Positions 6,985-13,868 of a stretch of 21,611 bases of DNA are shown here, in pieces (position 1 is the first letter of the stretch; each line of letters opens with the position of its first letter). Source of the stretch: Bacteroidales bacterium UBA1797. GTDB lineage: Bacteria > Bacteroidota > Bacteroidia > Bacteroidales > VadinHA17. The notes beneath the pieces were generated by a model. The model searched no databases and was not told the origin of the DNA. It saw only the letters and a program-made list of their open reading frames with translations. The stretch lies in the NCBI GenBank assembly GCA_002319885.1, contig DCFT01000024.1:1-21611 (forward strand). The letters run 5' to 3'. A program made the translations under genes and the position numbers.

Positions 6985-8211
6985 ATGCATAACATCATTT
7001 TTTATCTGATCTTAATAATTCCCATAAGTGGCTTTATTACTGAAAGATATCTTGATTATCTCAACTCCTTAATGTGGTCCGATAAACTTCCATCAAAGCT
7101 GAAAGGTATTTGTGATGAAGAGGAGTACAGGAAGACTCAGAGATATCAGAAAGACAATAACAGGTTATCATTCTGGTCATCATCCTTTAATCTGGGTGTT
7201 ATTCTTATTATGATCCTGGCAGGAGGATTTGCATTAGCTGACAACCTTGCAAGAATATTAAGCACTAACAGTGTGATTATCTCGCTTCTTTTTTTCGGAA
7301 TAATCGGTTTTGCATCCGACATTATCAATATACCATTCGGATATTATGACACTTTTATTATCGAAAAGAAGTATGGATTTAATACCATGACTATCAGAAC
7401 ATTCATAACAGATCATATTAAGTCATGGGCTTTAGCTCTGCTGGTAGGTGTTCCGGTACTTGGACTCATTACATGGTTTTATTATAAGACCGGTAAAAAT
7501 TTCTGGTGGTACGCATGGGGATTAATAACACTTTTTTCTGTTTTTATAAATCTTTTTTACTCTGAACTCATTGTCCCTCTGTTTAACAAACAAACTCCTC
7601 TGCCTGAAGGATCACTGAGAACAATGATTGAGGCTTTTTCCAAAAAAACAGGTTTCAGGCTTAAAAATATTTTTATTATTGACGGATCGAAAAGAAGTAC
7701 AAAAGCAAATGCATATTTTTCAGGATTTGGTCCGAAGAAAAGAATTGTATTATATGATACGCTGCAAAAAGAACTTTCAGAAGAAGAGATAGTCGCAGTG
7801 CTTGCACACGAAATTGGACATTACAAAAAGAAACATGTATTACTGAATCTTGTTTTATCTGTAATAACGACGGGAGTGATGCTTTTTCTGCTTTCTGTTG
7901 TTGTAAACAGCCCTTCGCTCTCACTGGCGCTGGGTTCAAAAAATGCCAGCTTTCACCTCGGTTTGATAGTATTTGGTATTCTTTACAGCCCGTTATCATT
8001 AGTAATAGGTTTGCTGACAAACTATATTTCACGAAGAAATGAATTTGCTGCTGACAGATTTGTCAGGGATAATTACCTGCCGGAAATCCTGGCTACAGCA
8101 TTAAAAAAACTTTCGGTAAAGAACCTCTCAAATATGATGCCTCATCCGGCTTATGTATTTTTTCATTATTCCCATCCACCTTTACTCAGGAGACTTGAAA
8201 AATTGGAATGA
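6985..8211 (+). CDS. M48 family CAAX prenyl protease-type membrane metallopeptidase, 408 aa
   Basis: This is an integral membrane zinc protease of the Ste24/CAAX protease 1 group. It has the zinc-binding HEIGH at 275-279 and the third ligand Glu353 in NEFAAD. Hydrophobic segments lie at about 3-18, 66-86, 97-113, 148-166, 177-196, 287-307 and 325-345, which fits the multi-helix barrel of this family. The region before HEIGH (FIIDGSKRSTKANAYFSGFG) is the family signature that shapes the active site. Bacteria lack farnesylated CAAX proteins, so the likely role is membrane-protein quality control or processing of an unknown substrate. The candidate RNA lies directly upstream. The promoter of tRNA-Thr overlaps its 3' end. 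Confidence 0.92.
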   Translation: MHNIIFYLILIIPISGFITERYLDYLNSLMWSDKLPSKLKGICDEEEYRKTQRYQKDNNRLSFWSSSFNLGVILIMILAGGFALADNLARILSTNSVIISLLFFGIIGFASDIINIPFGYYDTFIIEKKYGFNTMTIRTFITDHIKSWALALLVGVPVLGLITWFYYKTGKNFWWYAWGLITLFSVFINLFYSELIVPLFNKQTPLPEGSLRTMIEAFSKKTGFRLKNIFIIDGSKRSTKANAYFSGFGPKKRIVLYDTLQKELSEEEIVAVLAHEIGHYKKKHVLLNLVLSVITTGVMLFLLSVVVNSPSLSLALGSKNASFHLGLIVFGILYSPLSLVIGLLTNYISRRNEFAADRFVRDNYLPEILATALKKLSVKNLSNMMPHPAYVFFHYSHPPLLRRLEKLE

Positions 8212-8226
8212 ATTTCCTTATATTTG
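8195..8226 (+). promoter_or_regulatory. tRNA-Thr promoter overlapping the end of the M48 gene
   Basis: TTG at 8195-8197 and a perfect TATATTTG at 8219-8226 are 21 bp apart. The predicted start is a few bases before the tRNA at 8238. The -33 element lies inside the last codons of the protease gene. Confidence 0.6.
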
Positions 8227-8237
8227 CGAAACTTTTT

Positions 8238-8313
8238 GCCTCCTTAGCTCAGTTGGTAGAGCAGCTCATTCGTAATGAGCAGGTCGTGGGTTCGAGTCCC
8301 ATTGGAGGCTCCA
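8238..8313 (+). tRNA. tRNA-Thr (anticodon CGU)
   Basis: The cloverleaf is complete: acceptor GCCTCCT/TGGAGGC, D-arm GCTCAGTTGGTAGAGC, anticodon stem GCTCA/TGAGC with loop TTCGTAA (anticodon CGT, reading ACG), T-stem GTGGG/CCCAT and loop TTCGAGT. The discriminator T at 8310 is followed by an encoded CCA (8311-8313). The innermost acceptor pair is a T-T mismatch (8244 with 8303), which is tolerated in some tRNAs. Confidence 0.95.
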
Positions 8314-8389
8314 TACAAATCGATCAGCTTCTTACGTAAAATGATTTTTCATTTGGGTTCAATTATTTAAATAATAAATAATATAAGAT

Positions 8390-9271
8390 ATGAAAAAAAG
8401 TAACCCTCTGCGGAAAATATTTTTACTGGCTTTAACTGCAATAATCATTTGTTCATATAAAGAAGAAACAAAATGGACCTGTTTATTGGATAAAAATCTA
8501 TCACACTGGGATAATTATCTCAGTTTCAGGCATCAGATAGGATACAACGGACAGGCTCCAAAAGACAAAGACGGTAAACTGATTCCACCCATCGGATTAA
8601 ACAAGACGGGATATAATGTTTTCACGGTAAAGGAAGAGGGAAATGAACCTGTACTGAAAATCAGTGGCGAAATTTACGGATGTCTTATTACCAAAGAAGA
8701 GTATTCTAATTATCACCTCAGTCTGAAAGTCAGATGGGGAGACAAAAAGTGGGATCCAAGAAAGAAATTATTGAAAGACTCAGGCATTCTTTATCATTCA
8801 GTTGGACAGCCTGGCGCAGAATACTGGCGTACATGGATGCAATCACAAGAGTTCCAGATAATGGAGGGGCATATGGGAGATTACTGGAGTCAGGCAAATT
8901 CTGCAATCGATATAAAGGCATTTATTCCGGAAGGAATGATGAATTCTGTTGCTGATGAAAACCAGCCTTTTGTTCCGTTTGGGAAAGATGGAGAATCAGG
9001 TTTTTGTCTTCGGAGTGCAAACTACGAAAACGGTCCGGGAGAATGGAATACAGTTGAGTTGATTTGCTTTAACGGAAATAGTTTACACCTTGTAAATGGA
9101 CATGTTGTTATGATTCTTAGAAATTCACGATCCGTTGTAGATGGGAAAACATTACCAATGATCAAAGGAAAGATTCAGCTTCAAAGTGAAGCAGCTGAAG
9201 TATATTATAAAGACATTAAAATTCAAACCCTGGAATCATTTCCAACGGAATATGCTAAGTATTTTCAATGA
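8390..9271 (+). CDS. DUF1080 (3-keto-disaccharide hydrolase-like) probable lipoprotein, 293 aa
   Basis: The N-terminus is basic, then hydrophobic, ending at Cys21 (AIIIC), so it is either a lipoprotein with a weak lipobox or a secreted protein. The mature part matches the LamG-like beta-sandwich DUF1080 family (PF06439): CLLDKNLSHWDNY near the start, SGILYHSVG near residue 130, and EFQIMEGHMGDYW near residue 155. The end is beta-rich, with KGKIQLQSEAAEVYYKDIKI, the typical last strand. Members are carbohydrate-active, and some hydrolyse 3-keto-glycosides made by partner oxidoreductases. No such oxidoreductase, SusCD pair or glycosidase is nearby, so the substrate cannot be inferred. The 3' end overlaps the convergent FISUMP gene by 7 bp. 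Confidence 0.88.
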   Translation: MKKSNPLRKIFLLALTAIIICSYKEETKWTCLLDKNLSHWDNYLSFRHQIGYNGQAPKDKDGKLIPPIGLNKTGYNVFTVKEEGNEPVLKISGEIYGCLITKEEYSNYHLSLKVRWGDKKWDPRKKLLKDSGILYHSVGQPGAEYWRTWMQSQEFQIMEGHMGDYWSQANSAIDIKAFIPEGMMNSVADENQPFVPFGKDGESGFCLRSANYENGPGEWNTVELICFNGNSLHLVNGHVVMILRNSRSVVDGKTLPMIKGKIQLQSEAAEVYYKDIKIQTLESFPTEYAKYFQ

Positions 9272-9933
9272 TTATCCATCACACAACGAACAGAAAAACC
9301 ACAATACTTGTCACTTCGGTACTTATATGCCAGACTGTATTTATAGCGAATATTATAAAATAAAGCACTTGAGTTGTCATACTGTGTTGAACTCCACCAG
9401 TAACCAGCGATTCCGATAAAGTTGAAAATACCATCAATACTTCGATAACCACCCGGAAGAGCAGTAAACCCGCTCTTATTAGTTGCACCATTATTGGGTA
9501 TCTTCCAATGAGCCGTACCTGCTTCCTTTAATTTGCCCCCTGCAACATTAGAGTTTTCAAGAGATATCAGCATAGTGTGCCAATCAGAATCAGAAGGGAC
9601 ATGCCAACCGGTCGGACATAACTTGTTCGTATTAATTGCATACCAGTTATATATTGCTCCATATGTCTGTTTGTTCTCTGATGAATCATTATTGTACCAG
9701 CAATATGCAGGTGAATTCAGTTTTGCCCAGACATCATTTTCAGTAACCAGAGGTATTTCGTTGCCATCATTGTATTTAGTGGTTTTCAAATTCTCTGCCA
9801 TCCATAACTGAGTCCCGATCTTAACGGTTTTATATGTATTACCTTCAATATCCTTTACCGAATTTTTATGACATCCGGCTAATCCGGCACATAATATGGC
9901 AATGAAGAATAATTTGATATTTTTTTGCAGCAT
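9265..9933 (-). CDS. FISUMP-domain lipoprotein, 222 aa
   Basis: The start at 9933 is chosen because it directly precedes a lipoprotein signal: two Lys, a hydrophobic core and the lipobox LAGC with Cys21. A longer frame from 9984 would bury the signal behind 17 extra residues. The mature protein is one 'Fibrobacter succinogenes major paralogous' domain: DIEGNTYKTVKIGTQLWMAENL, YGAIYNWYA, LCPTGWHVPSDSDW, GFTALPGGYR, GYWWSSTQ, and a terminal GFSVRCV. This surface fold belongs to the C-type-lectin-like/formylglycine-enzyme-like group and is common in Bacteroidota. Its role is unknown, probably binding or adhesion at the outer membrane. There is no operon partner, and the 3' end overlaps the DUF1080 gene by 7 bp. 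Confidence 0.88.
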   Translation of the reverse strand: MLQKNIKLFFIAILCAGLAGCHKNSVKDIEGNTYKTVKIGTQLWMAENLKTTKYNDGNEIPLVTENDVWAKLNSPAYCWYNNDSSENKQTYGAIYNWYAINTNKLCPTGWHVPSDSDWHTMLISLENSNVAGGKLKEAGTAHWKIPNNGATNKSGFTALPGGYRSIDGIFNFIGIAGYWWSSTQYDNSSALFYNIRYKYSLAYKYRSDKYCGFSVRCVMDNH

Positions 9934-10019
9934 TCTGGTCTCCTGAAAATATAAATGTAATTGTAACAGGCTAAAAGTAATCAATAATATTAAAATCCAT
10001 AATTGAGAAAAATAAAAAA

Positions 10020-10050
10020 TTTGCTGAAATGAATCTATTCATTATTTTTG
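10020..10050 (+). promoter_or_regulatory. tRNA-Gly promoter (-33 TTTG / -7 TATTTTTG)
   Basis: TTTG at 10020-10023 and TATTTTTG at 10043-10050 are 19 bp apart. Both boxes match the Bacteroidota consensus exactly. The predicted start, near 10057, lies about 9 nt before the tRNA. Confidence 0.65.
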
Positions 10051-10065
10051 TCAGACTTTAAAATT

Positions 10066-10137
10066 GCGGGAGTAGCTCAGGGGTAGAGCATCAGCTTCCC
10101 AAGCTGAGGGTCGAGGGTTCGAATCCCTTTTCCCGCT
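10066..10137 (+). tRNA. tRNA-Gly (anticodon CCC)
   Basis: Acceptor GCGGGAG pairs with TTCCCGC (last pair G-T). The D-arm is GCTCAGGGGTAGAGC, anticodon stem TCAGC/GCTGA with loop TTCCCAA (anticodon CCC, reading GGG), and T-loop TTCGAAT. The discriminator is T at 10137. CCA is not encoded (the next bases are CAA) and would be added after transcription, unlike in the tRNA-Thr of this window. Confidence 0.95.
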
Positions 10138-10252
10138 CAAATAAAAAGGCTGCGGTAGCAGCATTTTTATAATTTACACATACCGACTCAGGTTTACCTG
10201 AAGGAGGAATGTGTAAATTATAAAAATAGCCACGTCAGTGGCTTTTTATTTG
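10138..10252. repeat. 115-bp cloverleaf-like palindrome abutting tRNA-Gly
   Basis: Two 44-bp arms (10138-10181 and 10209-10252) are inverted copies. The outer 11 bp and inner 19 bp are identical; the inner block includes TTTTTATAATTTACACAT. Only the middle 14 or so bp differ, and there each arm forms its own 5-bp hairpin: GCTGC-GGTA-GCAGC on the left and GCCAC-GTCA-GTGGC on the right. The 27-nt centre holds a third hairpin, TCAGGT-TT-ACCTGA. The element begins at the base after the tRNA discriminator. Each arm hairpin is flanked by A- and T-runs and can work as a terminator. Confidence 0.85.
10148..10168 (+). terminator. tRNA-Gly terminator (left arm hairpin)
   Basis: The GCTGC/GCAGC stem with loop GGTA is preceded by five A and followed by A and TTTTT, 11 nt after the tRNA end. 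It is part of the palindrome above. Confidence 0.65.
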
Positions 10253-10473
10253 ATAGCATCCCCTCCGGGATCGCTGAGCCGAAGGCGAAGCAATCCTTTC
10301 AATATATCTACACATACCGACTCAGGTTTACCTGAAGGAGGAATGTGTAAATTATAAAAATAGCCACGTCAGTGGCTTTTTATTTGATAGCATCCCTTCC
10401 GGGATCGCTGAGCCGAAGGCGAAGCAATCCTTTCAATATATCTACGCATACCGACTCAGGTTTACCTGAAGGA
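10175..10473. repeat. 134-bp tandem duplication, 2.2 copies
   Basis: Copy 1 (10175-10308) and copy 2 (10309-10442) differ at one base (C at 10263, T at 10397). A third partial copy (10443-10473) has one change in its first bases and stops after 31 bp. Each full unit holds the TCAGGT-TT-ACCTGA hairpin, the right arm of the palindrome with its GCCAC-GTCA-GTGGC terminator hairpin (10228-10243, 10362-10377), an ATCCC-nnnn-GGGAT hairpin and a GCC-GAA-GGC mini-hairpin. The left palindrome arm occurs only once, before copy 1. The near identity suggests a recent duplication. There are no spacers, so it is not CRISPR. The spacer part resembles, from memory, DNA found around GIY-YIG nuclease ORFs next to tRNA/rRNA genes in Bacteroidota. 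Confidence 0.9.
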
Positions 10474-10613
10474 TTCACAAAACAATCTGTCTGAGTACTT
10501 ATTTTAAGCAGTGAAAATTCTTTTATCAACTCCAAATCATCAGCTCGACGGAATTTTGTAATTTCGGCCGGTAAACTTTTAGCATTGATAAGCCTATCAA
10601 ATGCGAAATGCAT
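10380..10613 (-). CDS. Uncertain 77-aa ORF running into the tandem repeat
   Basis: Residues 1-47 are encoded by unique DNA and look protein-like: charged and helical, with ITKFRRADDLELIKEFSLLKI. Residues 48-77, ending SDPGRDAIK, are read from the 134-bp repeat, and the stop lies within it. I recognise no domain. It may be a short real gene, or the 5' remnant of a longer gene whose 3' part was replaced by the repeat. It diverges from the MscS gene at 10648 with a 34-bp gap. Coding status is doubtful. Confidence 0.25.
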   Translation of the reverse strand: MHFAFDRLINAKSLPAEITKFRRADDLELIKEFSLLKISTQTDCFVNPSGKPESVCVDILKGLLRLRLSDPGRDAIK

Positions 10614-10647
10614 AATTTGACAGTATTATACACTTTATAAGTATAAC

Positions 10648-13056
10648 ATGAAACGAGTAATATTATTTTCTGCCCTTATTTGCATAATGATCGGTGTTTC
10701 AGCACAATCACCTGTTAATATGGCAATTTCAGCGATTTTAAAAAACATTACCGTGCAGGATGCTTCAAAATCCAAAACAGCGATACAAAAGAAAATGTTC
10801 CAATCGAAGGATTCTCTTTCTATGAGCGACTTCATGATGAGTATTGACAGAGTGAATGACAAACTTAACTCAATAAGTGACAGTTCCAAATTGGACTTCG
10901 ATGTGATAATGATGGGCAGAAGAATTGATGAGATCACAAACGATATCACTATAATACGCAAAAATATGAGAGGCAGAGGTACTGCATTTAATATAAAGAA
11001 CCTCTATCTGTATCAAAGTTTTACCTCCGGGTTAAACGACGAAAACGATCGGTATGAAGAGCTCTCGGCAAATTTGTATCGACGGGTGAATAATGCAAAA
11101 TTAAGTCTTAAAACAGCCCTGTCCGATTCCATTTTTCGCAAATTATATGCCGATAGCAACATAAAGAAGGCTATGGATAAAAAACTTGTGCGTCTGGAAC
11201 GAAAATGGAGCAGGGCAGATAGCACAACCAGGGCTAACGTTGATACCCTGAATGTGATGAAAGTAAAAATTGCAGACAACGCAGTTAACCTCTCCAATAT
11301 GCTGAATATGATGGATTCCAGACTGGATAAGGCAGATAAGCAACTCTTTGGTCCAGAAGTCAGTTTTCTCTGGCAAAAAGCTCAAAAAGTTATGCCTGTC
11401 ACAGGCTCACCCAAAGCGACGGTAACAAAGATAATCAGCGAAAAAAATGCTATCTCTTATTATTTCAATCAAACGTCACAGCATAGAGTTTTTGTCCTTG
11501 TAATCGGAATATTGCTTTTTATAATATTATATACCAGACGAAAGCTGTTAAGGACTTTAAAGGATCCCGACGGTTCCTGCAGCTTCTTAAATCTTCAGTA
11601 TCTGAGTAATTATCCTGTTTTATCAGTACTTATATTGCTGATAAGCCTGATGCCTTTTTTTGACGCCTATGCACCTACCTCTTATATTTCAATTGAATAC
11701 ATATTATTGCTTACGTTTTCATCAATCATTTTTTTCAAAAGAGAAAACCTTCAATTCAGTTCCAGATGGCTGATATTAGTTATATTGTTCATTGCGGATA
11801 CTCTTAGCTATTTGTTTTTAGAACCTTCATTTGCGACCAGACTGTGGCTTCTCATAGTTCATGCAGGCATTATTGTATTCTCCTTCATCTTTTACCGAAA
11901 CCTAAACAAAGAGGTACCTTATTATAAATGGATAAAAAGTGCAGCTATAACTAGTATGATATTAGCGGGACTGGGCATCCTCAGCAATCTGTTTGGAAGA
12001 TTCTCACTTTCAGGTATATTTGGTATCTCAGCAATTTTTGCTGTTACACAGGCAGTTGTACTTCCTGTTTTTATTGGAACAATAATAGAAATTATTCTTC
12101 TGCAACTGCAAAGCAGCAGGTTAAAAAAAGGGTTTGATACTCCTTTTGACAAATCGGTAATAACCAGAAAAATAAAAATTCCATTACTTATTGTTGCACT
12201 ATTTTTGTGGTCTATAATGCTTGCTTCTAACCTTAATATATACCACAGATTAACAAACAGCCTTATTAATTTATTCACTTCTCCGGTTTCTATTGGTAAC
12301 ATCTCCTTTAAACTTATAAGTCTGTTTTATTTTTTCGTAATCATCTGGTTCGCACATATCCTGCAACAACTTATAAGCTTCCTGTTTGGAGAAACAGGTG
12401 TTGAAAACGAAGACATATCTCCTGTAACAAAAAAACAACATTCGCGTTTACTTATAACACGGCTTCTGGTACTTATAAGTGGATACCTGCTTGCAATTGG
12501 AGCGTCAGGATTACCTATAGATAAAATTACAATACTTCTTGGCGCATTGGGAATAGGTATTGGTATGGGCCTGCAAAATATAGTCAACAACTTTGTATCA
12601 GGAATAATACTGATATTTGATGGTTCACTTAAGGTTGGAGATGAAATAGAGATAAGCGGACTTACCGGCAAAGTGAAAGAGATAGGTTTACGGGCCAGTA
12701 CAATAGGAACAGCTGATGGCGCGGACGTAATTATTCCCAATGGGAATATCCTATCACAAAATATCATAAACTGGACTTTCACTAACGATCTCAAACGGGT
12801 TATGATAGGGTTTACATTATCGGGAAAAGAATTGGATGCCAATGTAATTAATGAAGTTATTAACGATACTATCAAAAATATAGAAGGTGTTCTCTCTCAA
12901 AAAAAGCCAGTGATCTTATTTACGAAAGTTACATCTGAAAGTTGTTCGCTTAATGTTAAGTACTGGAGTACTATAAATAAAGCAGATATTACGAAAAGTG
13001 AGGCTCTGCTACAGCTGAGTAACGCATTTACAGACAAAAAAATAAAATTTGAATAG
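10648..13056 (+). CDS. Large MscS-family mechanosensitive ion channel protein, 802 aa
   Basis: A signal peptide (1-19, ending VSAQ) is followed by a charged, helical periplasmic region of about 250 residues. After it come some ten hydrophobic segments (first near 281-298) and the C-terminal MscS core. The core is clear: the Gly/Ala-rich pore helix ITILLGALGIGIGMGLQNIVNNFVSG, then FDGSLKVGDEIEISGLTGKVKEIGLRAST and PNGNILSQNIINWT, the beta domain of the channel. Family members open under membrane tension and release solutes on hypo-osmotic shock. This architecture resembles MscK/YbiO-type large channels rather than minimal MscS, and the lineage is Bacteroidota-type. It has no close operon partner. 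No gating or substrate specificity can be inferred. Confidence 0.92.
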   Translation: MKRVILFSALICIMIGVSAQSPVNMAISAILKNITVQDASKSKTAIQKKMFQSKDSLSMSDFMMSIDRVNDKLNSISDSSKLDFDVIMMGRRIDEITNDITIIRKNMRGRGTAFNIKNLYLYQSFTSGLNDENDRYEELSANLYRRVNNAKLSLKTALSDSIFRKLYADSNIKKAMDKKLVRLERKWSRADSTTRANVDTLNVMKVKIADNAVNLSNMLNMMDSRLDKADKQLFGPEVSFLWQKAQKVMPVTGSPKATVTKIISEKNAISYYFNQTSQHRVFVLVIGILLFIILYTRRKLLRTLKDPDGSCSFLNLQYLSNYPVLSVLILLISLMPFFDAYAPTSYISIEYILLLTFSSIIFFKRENLQFSSRWLILVILFIADTLSYLFLEPSFATRLWLLIVHAGIIVFSFIFYRNLNKEVPYYKWIKSAAITSMILAGLGILSNLFGRFSLSGIFGISAIFAVTQAVVLPVFIGTIIEIILLQLQSSRLKKGFDTPFDKSVITRKIKIPLLIVALFLWSIMLASNLNIYHRLTNSLINLFTSPVSIGNISFKLISLFYFFVIIWFAHILQQLISFLFGETGVENEDISPVTKKQHSRLLITRLLVLISGYLLAIGASGLPIDKITILLGALGIGIGMGLQNIVNNFVSGIILIFDGSLKVGDEIEISGLTGKVKEIGLRASTIGTADGADVIIPNGNILSQNIINWTFTNDLKRVMIGFTLSGKELDANVINEVINDTIKNIEGVLSQKKPVILFTKVTSESCSLNVKYWSTINKADITKSEALLQLSNAFTDKKIKFE

Positions 13057-13099
13057 TAAGTGTTTTACACTATTCATTGAAGGATCTGGCGTAGATCGA

Positions 13100-13735
13100 T
13101 TATCTGTTATAAGCAACGAAATCCCACTCAGAGTAAAACTGCTTTAAAAAGCTTTCCAGGATTTCATGTCTTTCTTCTGCAATTTTACGACCTGTTGAAG
13201 TATTTATCGTATCCTTTAATTTCAAAAGTTTACTATAGAAATGGCCGATTGTTGATTTGTCATTACTTTCTGATTCTATACCAGGAATATAAATAGGATT
13301 ATTTCTGAATCCCCCATAATTAAATGCCCTGGCAATTCCAATCGCTCCTATTGCATCAAGCCTGTCAGCATCCTGAATAATCCAGAGTAAAGGATCATCA
13401 GAATTACTGGCAACATAATTACTGCTGTAAGAAACCTTCTTAATGACATCCAGAACCTGGTTTTTTATCTCTCCCATTCCATTCTTTTCCATAAAGTCGC
13501 TGATCATAATATAACCCTGCTCATTGCTTTTTCCGGCAAATTTTGAATCCGCAGCATCGTGAAGCAGAGCAGTAACATCCACAACAAAGGGATCTGTTAG
13601 TGCTTCCGCTGAATTTATAAATAAAGCAAGCTTCCTTACACGTACAATATGCCACCAGTCATGACCACTGTCATAATTTTTCATTCTTTGTCTTGCAAAT
13701 TTTTCAGTTATTTCTATTCTCTGATCAGTCATCAT
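13100..13735 (-). CDS. HD-domain phosphohydrolase, YpgQ/YedJ-like, 211 aa
   Basis: Metal-binding residues of the HD superfamily are present: His25 and His29 in SGHDWWH, His59-Asp60 in ALLHDAAD, and Asp in QDADRLDAIGAIGIARAF (about 122-127). The last motif is the hallmark of the YpgQ/YedJ subgroup, where tested members are Mn-dependent nucleotide pyrophosphohydrolases; the substrate here is an inference by family. The protein is cytosolic, with no signal or membrane segment. It lies between two MscS genes on the opposite strand, convergent with the first (43-bp gap) and divergent from the second. A functional link to them is not shown. The ATG at 13735 is followed by a second Met, so the start may be one codon later. 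Confidence 0.9.
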   Translation of the reverse strand: MMTDQRIEITEKFARQRMKNYDSGHDWWHIVRVRKLALFINSAEALTDPFVVDVTALLHDAADSKFAGKSNEQGYIMISDFMEKNGMGEIKNQVLDVIKKVSYSSNYVASNSDDPLLWIIQDADRLDAIGAIGIARAFNYGGFRNNPIYIPGIESESNDKSTIGHFYSKLLKLKDTINTSTGRKIAEERHEILESFLKQFYSEWDFVAYNR

Positions 13736-13749
13736 TTATTCTATTTTAA

Positions 13750-13780
13750 TTGTATACTGAAAATATATAAAATACTTTTG
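13750..13780 (+). promoter_or_regulatory. Candidate promoter for the second MscS-cinA operon
   Basis: TTG at 13750-13752 and a perfect TACTTTTG at 13773-13780 are 20 bp apart, in the divergent gap between the HD gene and the MscS gene. This gives a leader of about 80 nt. Confidence 0.5.
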
Positions 13781-13868
13781 CATAGCCATATAAATCCTGA
13801 TTTTATAACAATATATCTGGTTACTTGTTAGTCATAATTGAAACGGAAGAACAATAAATACTCTCAAA

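Noticed and set aside
10175..10473. CRISPR array
   Set aside because: The 134-bp units are contiguous with no variable spacers, and no cas gene is nearby.
10138..10647. Insertion sequence
   Set aside because: No transposase frame, and no target-site duplication that I can find; only repeats and palindromes are present.
12327..12875. 182-codon ORF antisense to the large MscS gene
   Set aside because: It lies wholly within the conserved MscS core read on the other strand; the translation is Ser/Pro/Ile-rich without a domain.
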